Positions 48,099 to 63,950 of a stretch of 64,000 nt of DNA are shown here, piece by piece. The translations under genes were made by a program, and so were the position numbers. A model generated the notes under the pieces. The model worked only from the letters and a program-made list of their open reading frames with translations, was not told the origin of the DNA and did not search any database. Origin of the DNA: Populus alba (taxonomy: Eukaryota; Streptophyta; Magnoliopsida; Malpighiales; Salicaceae); contig NC_133289.1 of the NCBI RefSeq assembly GCF_005239225.2, positions 13,066,889 to 13,130,888 of the forward strand. The letters are read 5' to 3'. How positions within the stretch are numbered: position 1 is the stretch's first letter; every line of letters starts with the position of its first letter.

Positions 48099-49410
48099 AT
48101 GGGGATAAGATTCATATTAATGGTGAACAAGCAAGGACAAACTCGTTTAGCCCAATACTATGAATGGCTCACCCTCGAGGAACGCCGTGCCCTTGAAGGA
48201 GAAATTGTTCGCAAATGCCTTGCTCGCAACGATCAACAGGTTTTTTTTTTCCTTTCATTTTTATGATTATGATTACTGGAAAGAATGAAGTCGATTAATT
48301 TTTGTTTAGAGTAAGTACCATCCATCCATCCATCTATGTTACTTTCTGTTTGGAAAAAACTTTGGGTTTCCTTTGAAATTTTAATGAACGTCATCTGATA
48401 TGAGAGTTGTGTTGCTGTTGCTGTTGTTAATGAAAACTAACAAATAATAATGTTACTATATATGATTATAGTTATGTTAACATTTGAAACACACTCTCAT
48501 GTTTTCTTTTATCCTTTGCTTGATAACAGTGTTCCTTTGTAGAGCATCGCAACTACAAAATTGTATACCGACGCTACGCATCATTGTTTTTCTTGGTGGG
48601 AGTTGACAATGATGAAGTAAGTTTTCATCTTTTCAACTATATAATGCTTCTTTTCTATAAGATTTTAGTTTCAGTGTGAGTAATACCCATAACAATACTC
48701 AATTTTATTTGTTTGTTTATTATTTATTATTTTGTGCCTTTCAAGCCAACAGTACTTATTAGTTTTATGCTTCAATTGCTCAAGTCTGGTAATCACTAAT
48801 ATTCAGCAGATTTCTATTCCATGCCGTTACATGAGTTATCTTCTTGATATCCTTTGACATGGCTATGGATGGTCAAGAACAATGTCAATATTGGAGGAAA
48901 TGGATGGGAGGATTTACAAACTGAGCAGCTCTTAGAGTTTTCTGATGCCTGCTCGCTATTTTAACTTGATCACTGTCTTCACCTTACTCTCTTTTTAGTT
49001 AATATTCTTTGTTTCTGGCAATTGCAGAATGAGCTTGCGATTTTGGAATTCATACACCTTTTAGTTGAAACCATGGACCGTCATTTTGGCAATGTGGTAA
49101 GTCCTCTAATGCTAAGGATGAGTTTTTTTTTTTTTATTCACGTCTCCTTTGAGAATGTAGGATGATCTAATCTTTGTCCTGCCTTCAATGTCGCCAAAGA
49201 TGTCTCCTGGTTTTCCTTCATTACCCTCGCATGGAAAGTTAACTTTTGTTTTTAATTTGTTTATCTTATCACCAGTGTGAGCTAGACATCATGTTCCATT
49301 TAGAAAAAGCTCATTTCATGCTGGAAGAGATGGTCATGAATGGTTGCATTGTTGAGACAAGCAAGTCTAACATTCTGAGCCCAATACAACTGATGGACAA
49401 AACATCATAA
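48099..49410 (+). CDS. AP4S: AP-4 adaptor complex sigma subunit
   Basis: The exons are 48099-48239, 48530-48616, 49028-49096 and 49276-49410, all with GT-AG borders, giving 143 residues, the length I recall for the Arabidopsis protein. It begins [16 protein letters not shown], the longin-like clathrin adaptor small chain fold. It continues with [23 protein letters not shown], and [13 protein letters not shown], which are sigma signatures. Sigma4 joins epsilon, beta4 and mu4 in the AP-4 complex at the trans-Golgi network, which sorts vacuolar storage proteins and other cargo. The start is fixed by family conservation; the leader duplication lies just upstream. It is transcribed toward the PRMT1 gene with a GGT pseudogene between them. 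Confidence 0.96.
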
Positions 49411-49699
49411 ATGATTGATTAGGCACAATCGTTTTCACTTGGACTTGTGACGAGTTAGTATTTTTTGTTTAGCTTGCTGTGTATTGTAAAATAAGCTCGA
49501 TCTGAGACATTTTCCCTGTATAAAACTCTGTTGTTGTCAGCACAATTTATTTTTCATACCTTAATCACTCTTTCAACACGAGTTCGTAAACCTTACCATT
49601 AAGTTTTACTTGCCTCAATCATGACCGCTATCAAGTATTACCCCCCCAACCCCGGGATATATATTAATGTTGGAGCAAAGATGGATCCTCCAGCAGCTT
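49411..49699. other. 3' region of AP-4 sigma, no further gene
   Basis: Contains the expected 3' untranslated region of the AP-4 sigma gene. No separate coding region was seen before the GGT pseudogene begins. Confidence 0.5.
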
Positions 49700-50990
49700 G
49701 CACCTATTGCTCTCATTAGCGTGCTTGCTGGCTTCATCCCTGTTCTAATCTGGACTCTGGAGACTTCCAAGTTGAAGTGGATTTTGAAAGTTGGAGTATC
49801 ATCATGCAACATGTTTTTGCTAAGAAAATGTAGTTTTATTTCAAGAGTTGCATACAAATCGCCTAATATTTTACAGAACAAACGTTTCGTGGTGGCTAGC
49901 TACCAATGGGTTTTTCTTTCTAGGAATTTTTCGATTAGAAAATTTGACAGATCAAATAGCTGCTGGCCTTTCGTCCTTTCTCGGATCGCTCACTGCTACA
50001 GGTCTCCCGTGGAATGTAAGGGTATTTACAGAATCTCTTGCATTTTCACGGTCCATGTCGATGGGGTTTTGGAGGGTTTGAACAAGAAGCTGGACAACAG
50101 TTCCTCCTGCCAAACCGTGGCGACAATAAAAGGTGTCATGGAAGAAGACAAAGGTCTCTTGTAAGGTTCGATAAAATTTGCTGGAGCATGTCAGGGTTTA
50201 TCTCTGTGGGTGCTGTTGAGCACAATTCCAGTCGAAGGAGAGAGAACTCCAGCTCCAAAACCATAATATATTGCTGTTCGTCATTGACTTCCGTGATCTC
50301 TTCCACAACGCTAGAGTAGCTAGTTCCGTGATCTTGAGAATCACGACACAGTGACAATGATACCAGTAAAAGCTTTATAGTAAGTAGTCTTTCCTGTTCA
50401 TAGTCATCTATATCCTAGTCAGACCAACATCAATATCATGAAGTCAGCTCGTTGATTAGTCCTATTTTTCCCGGATATCAGTCCTTCAGAGCCAGAGGTC
50501 GCTTCATCAAAACGGCTGGAATATTACTTGATTTGACAGAAGAAATACTTGATTGATATAAAAGGCAAGCGAGAAGACACAGAGACAATCCAAGCGTTCC
50601 ACTTGAAGGTAGTGGCATTCCATATAGACATTGCAGCCCAGAATGTTTGCAGCTAAGGAATCCATTATATCTACCTTGTAATTCTTTTGATCTTCCATTG
50701 TTAGAATCCCGCCAGCCTCTCTTACATCTTCACTAACTTTTCACCAGCAGTGCCATTATAAAAAGCTTGGGGGCCTTGTTCTGCAACTGCCTCCAGGCTT
50801 TAGGCTAGCTCCAAATCACAGCATTTATCACCAGCTTTTAACAACTTGGCATTCGGAGCGAACACTTGTTGCAAGTCAGGATCATTCGTGGTTTTCTTGA
50901 CACTTTTAGCAATGGCAAATGCAGGATAAGAAGCAACAACAAAACCATCCCTGGCAAGTTTTATGGCAGGCTGGAATCCCCATGTTGCAA
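49700..50990 (-). pseudogene. Gamma-glutamyltranspeptidase fragment, decayed
   Basis: Minus-strand frames match gamma-glutamyltranspeptidase (GGT), which hydrolyses glutathione and its conjugates outside the cell or in the vacuole. At 50980-50710 the frame reads P-A-I-K-L-A-R-D-G-F-V, then E-A-V-A-E-Q-G-P-Q-A-F-Y-N-G-T, then D-V-R-E-A-G-G-I-L-T-M-E-D. A TAA at 50800-50802 breaks it. A frameshift precedes a G-M-P-L-P-S-S-G-T stretch at about 50593-50625, the family's conserved Pro/Ser/Gly motif. Near 50319-50336 D-H-G-T-S recalls the nucleophile-Thr region, and G-V-L-S-P-S-T-G-I-V-L-N follows at about 50230, in another frame. Towards 49700 the match fades. The N-terminal third is missing. It cannot make an enzyme. 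The plus-strand frame over 49667-50164 is a shadow of it. Confidence 0.75.
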
Positions 50991-51362
50991 CCGAGATAAC
51001 CTGCTTGTCAAGTATATTGGATACTGGTTAATAGAAAACTAATTGGAATCTTGAGCCATCGTGTTTTAAGGCTTTGCTTCTCTCTAGCTTTATGTGAATC
51101 TCTCTCTCTCTCTCTCATTATATTGGACAGTTTCCAGAGCATTTAGCTTGTCAAGTATCTATGGCTTTCTCCAGATTGAAGCTCAAGCTAAAAAATCTGG
51201 GAATGGATTAGCAAGTATCTGCATCTATGAATTTCAATAACATGAGAGCACATCAGAGGAAAATGGTGAAGTGTAAAAAAAAAAAAAAAAAATATTGCCA
51301 CTTATTTGTCTTGTGTTCTCAAGATTCAAACCAAATTATATCTTAAAACCAGTGAAGCATAA
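50991..51362. other. Intergenic, no gene seen
   Basis: Contains a short CT run (51101-51116) and an A run (51275-51291). The missing upstream part of the GGT pseudogene was not found here. Confidence 0.45.
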
Positions 51363-51725
51363 ATGGATTTGAAACTCAGAAGTTCCAGAACCTGTAATTT
51401 TATACTTACTGGTGTTTTTAGGAATAAAAGGAGGAACAAAGAGAATCTCCCTACCGCATCCTCACCATGCTTCACATTGGCATTTCTTTTGGCTGTTTTT
51501 TTACTCTCTTTTATTCCATCTTGCTTATGTCTTACTTTGTTATGCACAATCCATTTCAGAACAGAAGACTCAAGTTTAATTCTTGTCAAACTCTCTTCTC
51601 TTGGATTTGAGAACAGGATACCTGCGGAACCATTTGTGCCTAAACCTTCTAAAGAGGCTGAAATGGAGAAGATTTTGAGATCTACTACTTGCTTAAAACT
51701 CTGCATGCATGTGATTATGTGTTGA
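51363..51725 (+). CDS. Possible small single-pass membrane protein, unknown function
   Basis: A 120-residue frame starts with a basic N-terminus (R-N-K-R-R-N-K), followed by a strongly hydrophobic stretch at about residues 38-62 that would be a signal anchor. A hydrophilic tail with P-A-E-P-F-V-P-K-P and an acidic/basic mix then follows. A later plus-strand stretch at about 51758-51898 (P-G-A-P-G-M-K-M-Y-S then an acidic E-E-A-D-D-E-D run, ending in TGA) follows a good tttgcttcag acceptor, so the real gene may be spliced and longer. The only donor I could see gives an intron of about 50 bp, which is too short to trust. I do not recognise the family. A minus-strand frame over the same bases is judged less likely because it lacks organised structure. 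Confidence 0.35.
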   Translation: MDLKLRSSRTCNFILTGVFRNKRRNKENLPTASSPCFTLAFLLAVFLLSFIPSCLCLTLLCTIHFRTEDSSLILVKLSSLGFENRIPAEPFVPKPSKEAEMEKILRSTTCLKLCMHVIMC

Positions 51726-52295
51726 TTTGGTTCTTTAACTTGTTTTCCTTTGCTTCAGAGTATACCTGGAGCTCCAGGCATGAAAATGTATTCAACGGAA
51801 GTGTTTGGTGATGAAGAAGCTGATGATGAGGATGGGTGTGGAAAGTTCCAAGGATTCACATTCTGTACTCACAAAGCTGGAATTCATTCAACAGAATGAT
51901 CATATGAAGCTACAGATTCATGAACTGGATCATATCAGTGATTAGATTCTTAAATAGAACATGGGTGGCACTTAAACAAGATAAAATAAAAGCAGAGGTA
52001 ATGCAAGGATATTGTTTGCATGGCTTTGAGGGGAATAAGAGCCCAAGCTGAATGAGAATCATCACGTTAATATTACAGCTACGGTTGTAAGGATTTTGGA
52101 AATCAAAATTTGAAAAATCCACTACTATTTCAAACAAGTGACATTTTATGTAAACCAATCACATTGCTCTCATTCTTGGAAAAACAACTGAAATACATGC
52201 TTGTTTAGGAAGACATCCCACTGACAAGGAAGCAGTTTGAGCATCATCAATCTCTGCCCAGTGACGCTTGCGATCTGAAGAGCCATTCAGGCAAC

Positions 52296-55875
<3,580 letters not shown>

Positions 55876-58800
55876 TTTTTTCCTGTTCTTTTTGCCTTTT
55901 AGGGTTTTACTTAACACTTGACAAGAGGAGGGAGGGAGGGAGTGAGGGAATTTTATTAGGGTTTTGTTCAGTTGAAACTTGAAATAAAGGAGGGGTTAAA
56001 TGGGAGTATGATTTCCTATTTGTGTTGCGAGCTTATGAAATACAAAGAGACTGTATTTCGTATTTCGTGCTCTTTGATGTTCCCTGATGTTCACTAGTTT
56101 ACTGTCAACATTTAGTCACGCGCGTTGGATCAAAAAATCTTTAAGGTAAAATAAATATTTAAGTGAGAAAGAATTACCTGCTAAAGTTATTAAATTTGAT
56201 TTATGGATTAATTTTGAAATCTATCAATTTAACTTTATGTTTAAATTAGGTTCAAAATTAATTTGTGCAAGAATTGTTTCATATAACTCAACCAACTTTA
56301 ACAATATATTTTTTTAAAAAAAATTATTTTTTACTTAACAATATTATAATAAAAATTGATATTTATAAAATTAAGTATTAATCAAATGTTGTGATATTCA
56401 TTTGAGACTGTGATAATATAAAAAAAAAAAAATTATGAAGATTAATTTAAAATCAATCAAATGTTTGAGTTATAAAATTAAAAAAAAAAACACAAAAAAA
56501 AAAAGAAAAGGTCAACATATGAGCCTTTGTGGCTCAACATTCCTAAGGCCTTTAACAAAAACTCACACACCTAGTTTTTTTTCTCTCAAGATTGGATGAC
56601 TCGGTGTCTATATTTTTTTTGTTTTAAGAAACGAGCAACTTGTCACCTACCAAGATGATATACTTGATTCTTATATGATTTTTACATATTATTACTTTTA
56701 ATTTTATGCTAGTTTATCTTAAATATTTATATTTTATATAGTTTGTTTATTTATTTTTATATGTAAAAATAAATAAATCCATGGATTCATGGACTTTAGA
56801 ATGAAAATTCAACATTAAATCCTTGAGTTCTAACTAAATATTAGCCCTAATTAAATTAAAGCTCATGGTATTAAGGAAGCTCAATTAAAAATTAATTAAA
56901 TGATAAAATCTACCTTGAAGAAGTATGATTGACTTCTGTAAATGTTTTGAAAAAGAAAAGAATGAGGAAATTGAAATTTCTTAATGTAAGAATAAGAAAA
57001 TTTTCCTGCTAGAAATTTTAAAAGAAGATCTTAGTAAGTCAAGCATAATTTTCTCTTATAAACATTCAAATTAAGTGATCTTGGTGTTAAAAAAAAAAAT
57101 CTAAAAGGAGTATCTATAACTTTTAATTCATATGAATATCTCAAAATAAGTCCATCTAGTATAAAAAATAGAATTAGAAGTTAAAGGTTAAAATCTGCCA
57201 ATTTTGAAAAAGAAAATTAGAAAACAAATTAAAAAAGATTTTGGATCAAAGAAAAAAAGATAGAGAAATAGAACATGGCTAGAGCTAATAAAATAGGGTT
57301 CTTTTTACCATTAAAAGAAGGGGAAACAAGAAGGAAAGAACCAAAAGAACTATAACGTTGTAATGGAATGCTTCTTTAATCAATTTCAAGCAAAAGGTTT
57401 TTATTTTTCTTCTTAATTTTCCTTTGATGTATTCCAATAAGAATATGATTTATTTTCATATTTATTATGAACTAAATTTTATTTTTTATAGGGCTTTGAC
57501 ATTGTATAGTTTTGATTACATAGTTTAAATTCCAAATTATTTAATTTCTAAGTTTTTCATGTTAAGTGTTTATCCTTAATCTTATTATATACAGTTTTCT
57601 AGCCAATTATTGTTTAATCTATTGGATTATAATGAAGTTGGGAGATGATTTATTATTAAAGGCTTTTATGATTAAACTTCATTAGTTAAACGAAAGATAG
57701 AGATACTTTGTTACGATTAATGTGATTTTAGATTAAGAAAAAAATCAAATCACTTGATGAATCTTCAATTAATTTAATTTACATAAAAATATGTTGAATT
57801 ATTAGGTGGGGATATTTTTAATGTTGTTCAAGAGAAAATATTGAATAATCACGGGATCTTTTAATCATCAACATTAAGATTTGGAGTTTTAAAACAAGGA
57901 ATAATAATATTGTATGGGATTAACTAAGTAAAATAAAAAGCTCTAGATTTATTTTTTTATAATTATCTTTGCAACCTTAAGTTTTATGCTATAACTTGTG
58001 TACGTATTTCCACAACAAGTGAACAACTTTTTGGATTCTTATTAGCATGCATATATGAGAATTTATCAAAAAGCCAACATTCCCAGTCATTTGGTGAACA
58101 TTTGACTTAAACATTTCTAAGATTTGTTTTTCATTTAATTTTAAAAAAAAAAAACAAATTGACTACTTCTCTCAACATCTAGGGTAATGATTTATGTTGA
58201 GTCTATTTACCTTAAACACTAATAGTGAATAGCAAAATATTTTGGATTTTTTTAAAAAAAAGATGGATTATTTTGAAATTTTTAAATGTTGACTCAATAG
58301 AGTTTTTAATGTGAGATAAACCTAATGAGCTTTGCAAACTTTTTCCAAGATCTAATGATGCATGAGTGAAGTATTTTGGTTTCTTGTAGTTGAAAACCAA
58401 AAGGAAATAACTAACAATTATTGATGTTTTGACAATTTCAAGTTTAAAACTAGAACATAAGGTTATAACATTATCTAAATGTCCAAGAACCATTAATAAT
58501 GCATGATGGAGTTTAAAGTACGGGTCTCGGTCATATGCATGGAAAACATTTTAGACAAAAAGTAATTTGACAAGACTAAACTTTGGTGATATATAGGTCT
58601 TTTAAAAGACCTATTTTGATTAGCTTATGCTAACTTTGAGTCTGTTTGGGAATGTGGTTGAAACCGCGTTCATTCAAATTTCAATTTTTTTCACTAAAAT
58701 TTTTTTATATATATTTTTAAATCGTTTTTATGTGTTGATCTCAAAAATAATTTTTAAAAAATAAAAAAAATTATTTTGATGCATTTCTAAGCAAAAAGCA

Positions 58801-59470
58801 CTTTGAATTAGAATCATTACCATAATCTCAAACAGGCTTTTTATAGACTCAAAAAGAAAAAGCTAAACTTGAAACTACCAAACTTAAAATCCCTTTAATT
58901 AAAATCAAAATCAATTATAAAAATTGAAAATTTTTCCAATTAAGCCCTTAATTGGATTCATAGAACCTCTATAAGTATGCCAAATTAACAATTTTGATCC
59001 TTCGTCCTTTAGTTGTTTTCAATTGCAACCATTTTTATTTAATTATACCCTTGGAAAATATATAATGCATAATAAAACCCATAAAATTTTGTCTAACCCA
59101 ATTTAAAGTTTATCTTTGGACTTTTTTCTTTTTTTATGTTTTTTTAAAAGTATTTTTGGTATTTTAAAAAATAAAATGGAGGGGTAAAAAACATGTTTAT
59201 AACGGTTGCTCATTCTTTACAATGCTTATATAGTAAGCTTGTAAAGAAAGATAGTGTTTGTGAAAAGGTTTTGAAAGATTTCCAAAGTCTAAAAGACTTT
59301 GTCGGAGATTTGAGATTTTGGCCATTTAGAAAGGTGACTTGCTTTATGGTTTAGGAATAACTTACCTAACCGTCATGATAGTTGAATTGAAATCTCCAGA
59401 TGTGATTCTTCTTAGTATATGTTAAAATCTACCATGAGATGATATAATAAATACCTTTTTAACTCCTGGT
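55876..59470. other. PRMT1 upstream region, then AT-rich intergenic DNA
   Basis: The first few hundred bases should hold the PRMT1 promoter and leader; a purine-rich gggagggaggga stretch lies at 55928-55944. The remainder has no supportable gene. A small MITE-like element lies at 58637-58841. Confidence 0.45.
58637..58841. mobile_element. Small Tourist-like MITE remnant, about 205 bp
   Basis: The left end has agtctgtttgggaatgtgg and the right end ccataatctcaaacaggct, which are imperfect inverted repeats of about 22 bp. The interior has attattttgatgcatttct, then aagcaaaaagcactttgaa, shared with AT-rich fragments at 4020-4215, 28000-28150 and 44705-44880. A clean target duplication was not seen. 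Confidence 0.45.
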
Positions 59471-59820
59471 GATGGTTTGAACTCTACCAACTTGGGATCT
59501 ACCTCTTGGTACATTTAGTGATGGTTTGAAATCCATCAACTTAGAATCAATATTGTAGCACAAGTTTCAGATCCAATGATTTAGGGTCGAACTTAACATT
59601 TTTAATAATGGTTTGAAATCCACCAACACATGATCAGTCTTCTAGTACTAGCTTGAAATCCAGTGACTTAGGATCTATCTCTAGGTATTTTTGGTGATGG
59701 TTTAAAATCCACCAACATGAGAACATTTTTCTAGCACTAGTTTGAAATCTAGCGACTTCAGATCAACCTCTTAGCACTTCTAGTGATGATTTGAAATCCA
59801 TTTTAAATCCAATAACTCAA
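59471..59820. repeat. Minisatellite, period about 89 bp, built of two related half-units
   Basis: The phrase gatggtttgaaatccaccaa or close variants starts at 59471, 59520, 59607, 59696 and 59785, with spacings of 49, 87, 89 and 89 bp. Within each long unit a second, related phrase (gtttgaaatccagtgactta and variants) appears about 45 bp later, so the 89-bp unit is itself a diverged dimer. Confidence 0.75.
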
Positions 59821-61069
59821 TGATAACATTTTGAAAGAATATGGTTCTCAATACATGTTAAATTCTACTGTAGGATTTTTTTTTAAAGAATCAAATTCTT
59901 GGTGTTCCTTAATTATAGGGTTAGATCTTTTGATGTAAGATTATGTTAAAATAAACATTATTATATCTTTGTTGACTTGGGTTTATTGGAGTACTGTTGG
60001 ACTCCATTAAGGGTTTTTACTCATAAAATATTTGCAAAACATTGCACAATACAAGTATTTTGGGGTTAGATAATATATATGCACTTTACCTTTTTAGAAT
60101 ATAGCCCATCCTCTTTTTCAATTCATCTTTTTCATTGGTGGTAAGGGTTGTTATTTATGATTTGGCCTCTCATGGTTTCTTTATCAACCAACCCACTTAA
60201 GTTTGGCTATGCAATCATCTGTTTGAATGTTTATAAGTTACATAACTTGGGTTTTTTTACCATGGTTACTACCTTCTTGTGCTTACTATAAAAAGTTTTT
60301 ATTTTGCTGACCATTTAAAAAGAAACAACTACCTTTTTAATCATCATAATCCCTATTGGTTTGACTGTGCCCCCTAATTATGATTGTTAGTAACTCAGAT
60401 AAATATAATTTGCAGCATGGTTTTTCTAATCTTTTTTTTTCTTAGATTTTGTAAGAGTCCTTTGCTCTAGATGATTGTTCTGAAAATTTAACCATATTAT
60501 GTTTTGAAGGTAGAACCTATTTTGATGTAAAAATAAAATAATTTTGTTTTAATTTTTCTTGCAATTCATAGGGTGGTTTGGGGAATGGTGATTTTGGTTT
60601 TTCATACAGACTAGATTGAAACTGATAAAGGAATGTGGTGAGGTGATCTTATGTTTTGTGTTGGTTTTAGATTTTAAGAGGCTCGAGGAAATGCTTGAGG
60701 TTTATCAAGAAATTTCACCTTTATTTGAGCATTTATTTTAACAATATGAATAATAATATGTATAATGCTCGTGAAGCCATAACTCTTATATAAAAAAAAA
60801 AGTCCTTTTATATTATTTAAGAGTGTCATTTATTGGTTCTGATTGATTGCTTGCTTGCTTGTTTAAAAAATAACTTTGTATAGATATAAAATATAGGCTA
60901 AGGTTTTGGTTATGAAAAAAAAAGGGATTCATATGCTTAAAGAGTGTTTGAGGGGTTTACAAACTTAGGATCACTTTAATTTGTTTAACTTCTTTGTTGT
61001 ATTTCTTTGATTTTCCCTTTTCTATTTTCTTGGGGCATACATTTTATTTTAACTTAGTCATTTTCTTTT
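59821..61069. other. Intergenic, no gene seen
   Basis: AT-rich. Short frames have no motif. Ends at the left arm of the large inverted repeat. Confidence 0.45.
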
Positions 61070-61176
61070 CAGTTGGGCTTGCTGACACGATTAAAAGATT
61101 GACGTCTTTTCTCAAGTGTAGAAGTGTCGAAGTAATAAATAGCTCGACAAGACCGGGGTCGAACCACAGAGAGGTT

Positions 61177-61209
<33 letters not shown>

Positions 61210-63950
61210 AATAATAATAAGTTAAAGAGGAATTTGAGATGTAAGATTAATGTGAGGATTCAATAATGATAAAAACAAATGTCAAGGTTAAAGGATCCAT
61301 TAATAGTATTAGAAATAAGTATAATATAAACTCTTTTTATTAATCAACTGGAAACCACACACAAACGAGGTTCCAATTGGATGATTTATCCTTAATAGTT
61401 CATTATAAATTTTTAACATGATCATATTAATTATCTTATTTAAGTAACACCAAACTTTTAAATATTGTCAGGAATTCATAATGCTAACTTCTGTTAGCAA
61501 CAAATCAAGTTCCTTTCATAGCAAAAGTGTATGAAAGTACCAAGCATTTGTTGTACCAAGTGTTATACAACACAAATCTAGATTAACCATTTAATAAGCA
61601 AGGTATTAAGAATTAGTAAGATAAAAAGATAAGACATATTAAAAACAAACTTTCTTGGATATAAACATTGAAGTCTATGTAGAGTTTATATTATACATAA
61701 TCTAACACCTTAAGTGAAACCTTTTTACATTGACATAATAAATTTAGCTAAACATAATGAAGAAGATAAACATAAATAAACAAGAACAGAACATAAGTAT
61801 AGTAAAGGAAATGAAAAGCATAAACAAGAGATTAAGAAAAATATAACATGAAATAAAACTTAAACATTACAAAAATATAAAGAAAGAAATAAAAAGCATG
61901 ATATTAATCTGAAAACCAAGATGCCTAAATGCATGGCAAATGCCTCATTTTATAGGCCAAAATTTGAAATTATTGATTTAATAACTAATTGTTTGTGGCC
62001 ACATCTTGACTTGGTAACAATCATTTTCTTCTTATCTGAACAAAATATCATTGATAACGTCAGAATTTGAAAAAACTTAACCATGAAAGTTCTAGGAAAT
62101 TATCTCAGCTTTCCAACAACAAAAAAATTAAGGTCATTTGGACTTCTAAAACTCGAGATATGGGTTGAACACTGAACAGTGTCTGGGCTGTAGGACAGAT
62201 TCAAACTTCTCCGTTATTGCTATAATTTGGACTTGAAAACGACATTTTTAAATCTCAGACTCTGCATAAAAGTTTTGGGCCCATGTCTTAGCTTTTCATC
62301 TATATAGAGCAGACCTAAATCCAAGATCTACAGCTCCAGATATGACCCAATGATCAAACTGTGTTTCAGTTTGGATTGAACTAGCATCTCTTTTCTAAGT
62401 TTGGACTGAACAAGCATCTCATCAATCAATCTTTTGATTTATGTAATAGGCCTACATTTAAGATGAACATTTACCATAAATTAAAGGTATCTTATATTAT
62501 TAGATGTGTTATTATAAAACATGCTCTAGCTAAGAAGTTATTGATACTTCAAGTGCAAAATGATGATATAAAATCTTGATAAAAATGCACTTTTAAGTAC
62601 TAATCACTAGAATACTATTCGGTCATTGGGTCATATCTGGAGTTGTAGATCTTGGATTTAGGTCTGCTCTATATGGATAGAAAGCTAAGATATAGGCCTA
62701 AAACTTTCATGAGGAGTCCAAGATTCAAAAAGGTCGTTTTCAAGTTCAAATTGTAGCAACAACGGAGAAGTCTAAATTTATCCTGCAGCCCAGACATTAT
62801 TAAGTGTTCAGCCTATATCTCGAGTTCTAGAAGTCTAAATGCACCGATTCATTTTTAATTGGAAAGCTAAGACAATTCTTAGAACTTTTATGATGAAAAT
62901 CGGTTCAAATTCTGACGTTAACAATGACATTTTGTTCAGACAAGAAGATAGGAATTGTCAGCAAGTCAAAATGTGGCCACCCACTCAATAATTAGTCATC
63001 AAATCAATAGTTACAAATTTTGACCTATAAAAGGAGGCACTTGCCATGCATTTAGGCATCTTGGTTGTTCAGATCAAGATCTTGTTGTTGCTCTCTTTAT
63101 TTATATTTTGTATTGTTCAAGTTTTATTCCATATTATATTTTCCTTACTCTATTGTTTATGCTTTTCATTTCCTTTACTATACTTATATAATTATGTTCT
63201 TATCTTGTTTATCTATGTTTCTCTTCTTCATTATGTTTAACTAAGTTCATTATGTCAATGTGAAAAGGTTTCACTAATGGTGTAAGGATAAGTATAATAT
63301 AAACTTAATATAGACTTCAATGCTTATATCCTACACAACTTGCTATTAACATGTCTTATCATTTTTATCTTATTAATTCTTAATACCTTACTTGTTATAT
63401 GGTTAATCTAGATTTGTGTTATATAACACTTGGTACAACAAATACTTAACACTTTCATAGTCAACCGTATGGTAGAATCTACACATGTTCTATGAAAGGA
63501 ATTTGATTTGTTGTTAACATAAGTTAGTATCATGAATTCTTGACAATATTTAAAATTTTGGTGTTACTTAAATAAGATAATTAATATGATCATGTTAACA
63601 ATTTATAATGAGTTATTAATGACAAATCATCCGATTGGAACCTTCTTTGTGTGTGGTTTCCAGTTGAGTAATACAAAGAGTTTATACTATACTTGTTTGA
63701 AATATCATTAGTGGATCCTCTAACTTTGACATTTGTTTTTATCATTTTTTAATGCTCACATTAATCTTAAATGTCGAAGTCCTCTTTAACTTCTTCTTCT
63801 TCTTCTTGTTGTTGTTATTATTTATAATTTATAATTTATATAGTCAACCTCCATTTGGTTCGACCATGGTCTTGCCGGGTTATTTATTACTTCGACACTC
63901 ATACACGTAGGAGAAGACATCAACTCTTTGATCGTGTCACTTAGAAACTA
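61070..63950. repeat. Large inverted repeat, arms about 1.3 kb, spacer about 260 bp
   Basis: The left arm (about 61070-62360) and right arm (about 62618-63950) are inverted copies. Outer landmarks are gacacgattaaaagattgacgt and, on the other arm, its inverse near 63925, then agtgtcgaagtaataaat in both, and a trinucleotide AAC/AAG run (61176-61219; 63793-63817). Further in, both arms share agataattaatatgatcatg, ccaagatgcctaaatgcatg and gatatgacccaatga. Identity looks like 80-85% with small indels. No coding region or transposase is visible. It could be a foldback-type element or two copies of one repeat in opposite orientation. The spacer (62361-62617) carries its own short direct repeat of a tttggattgaac / tttggactgaac phrase. 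Confidence 0.85.
61176..61219. repeat. (AAC)n(AAT)n microsatellite in the left arm
   Basis: An AAC trinucleotide run passing into AAT. The matching site in the right arm is a shorter TTC/TTG run, so the tract has changed since the arms separated. Confidence 0.9.

Noticed and set aside
49667..50164. 165-residue plus-strand frame as a gene
   Set aside because: It is antisense to the decayed GGT, whose family motifs are on the minus strand.
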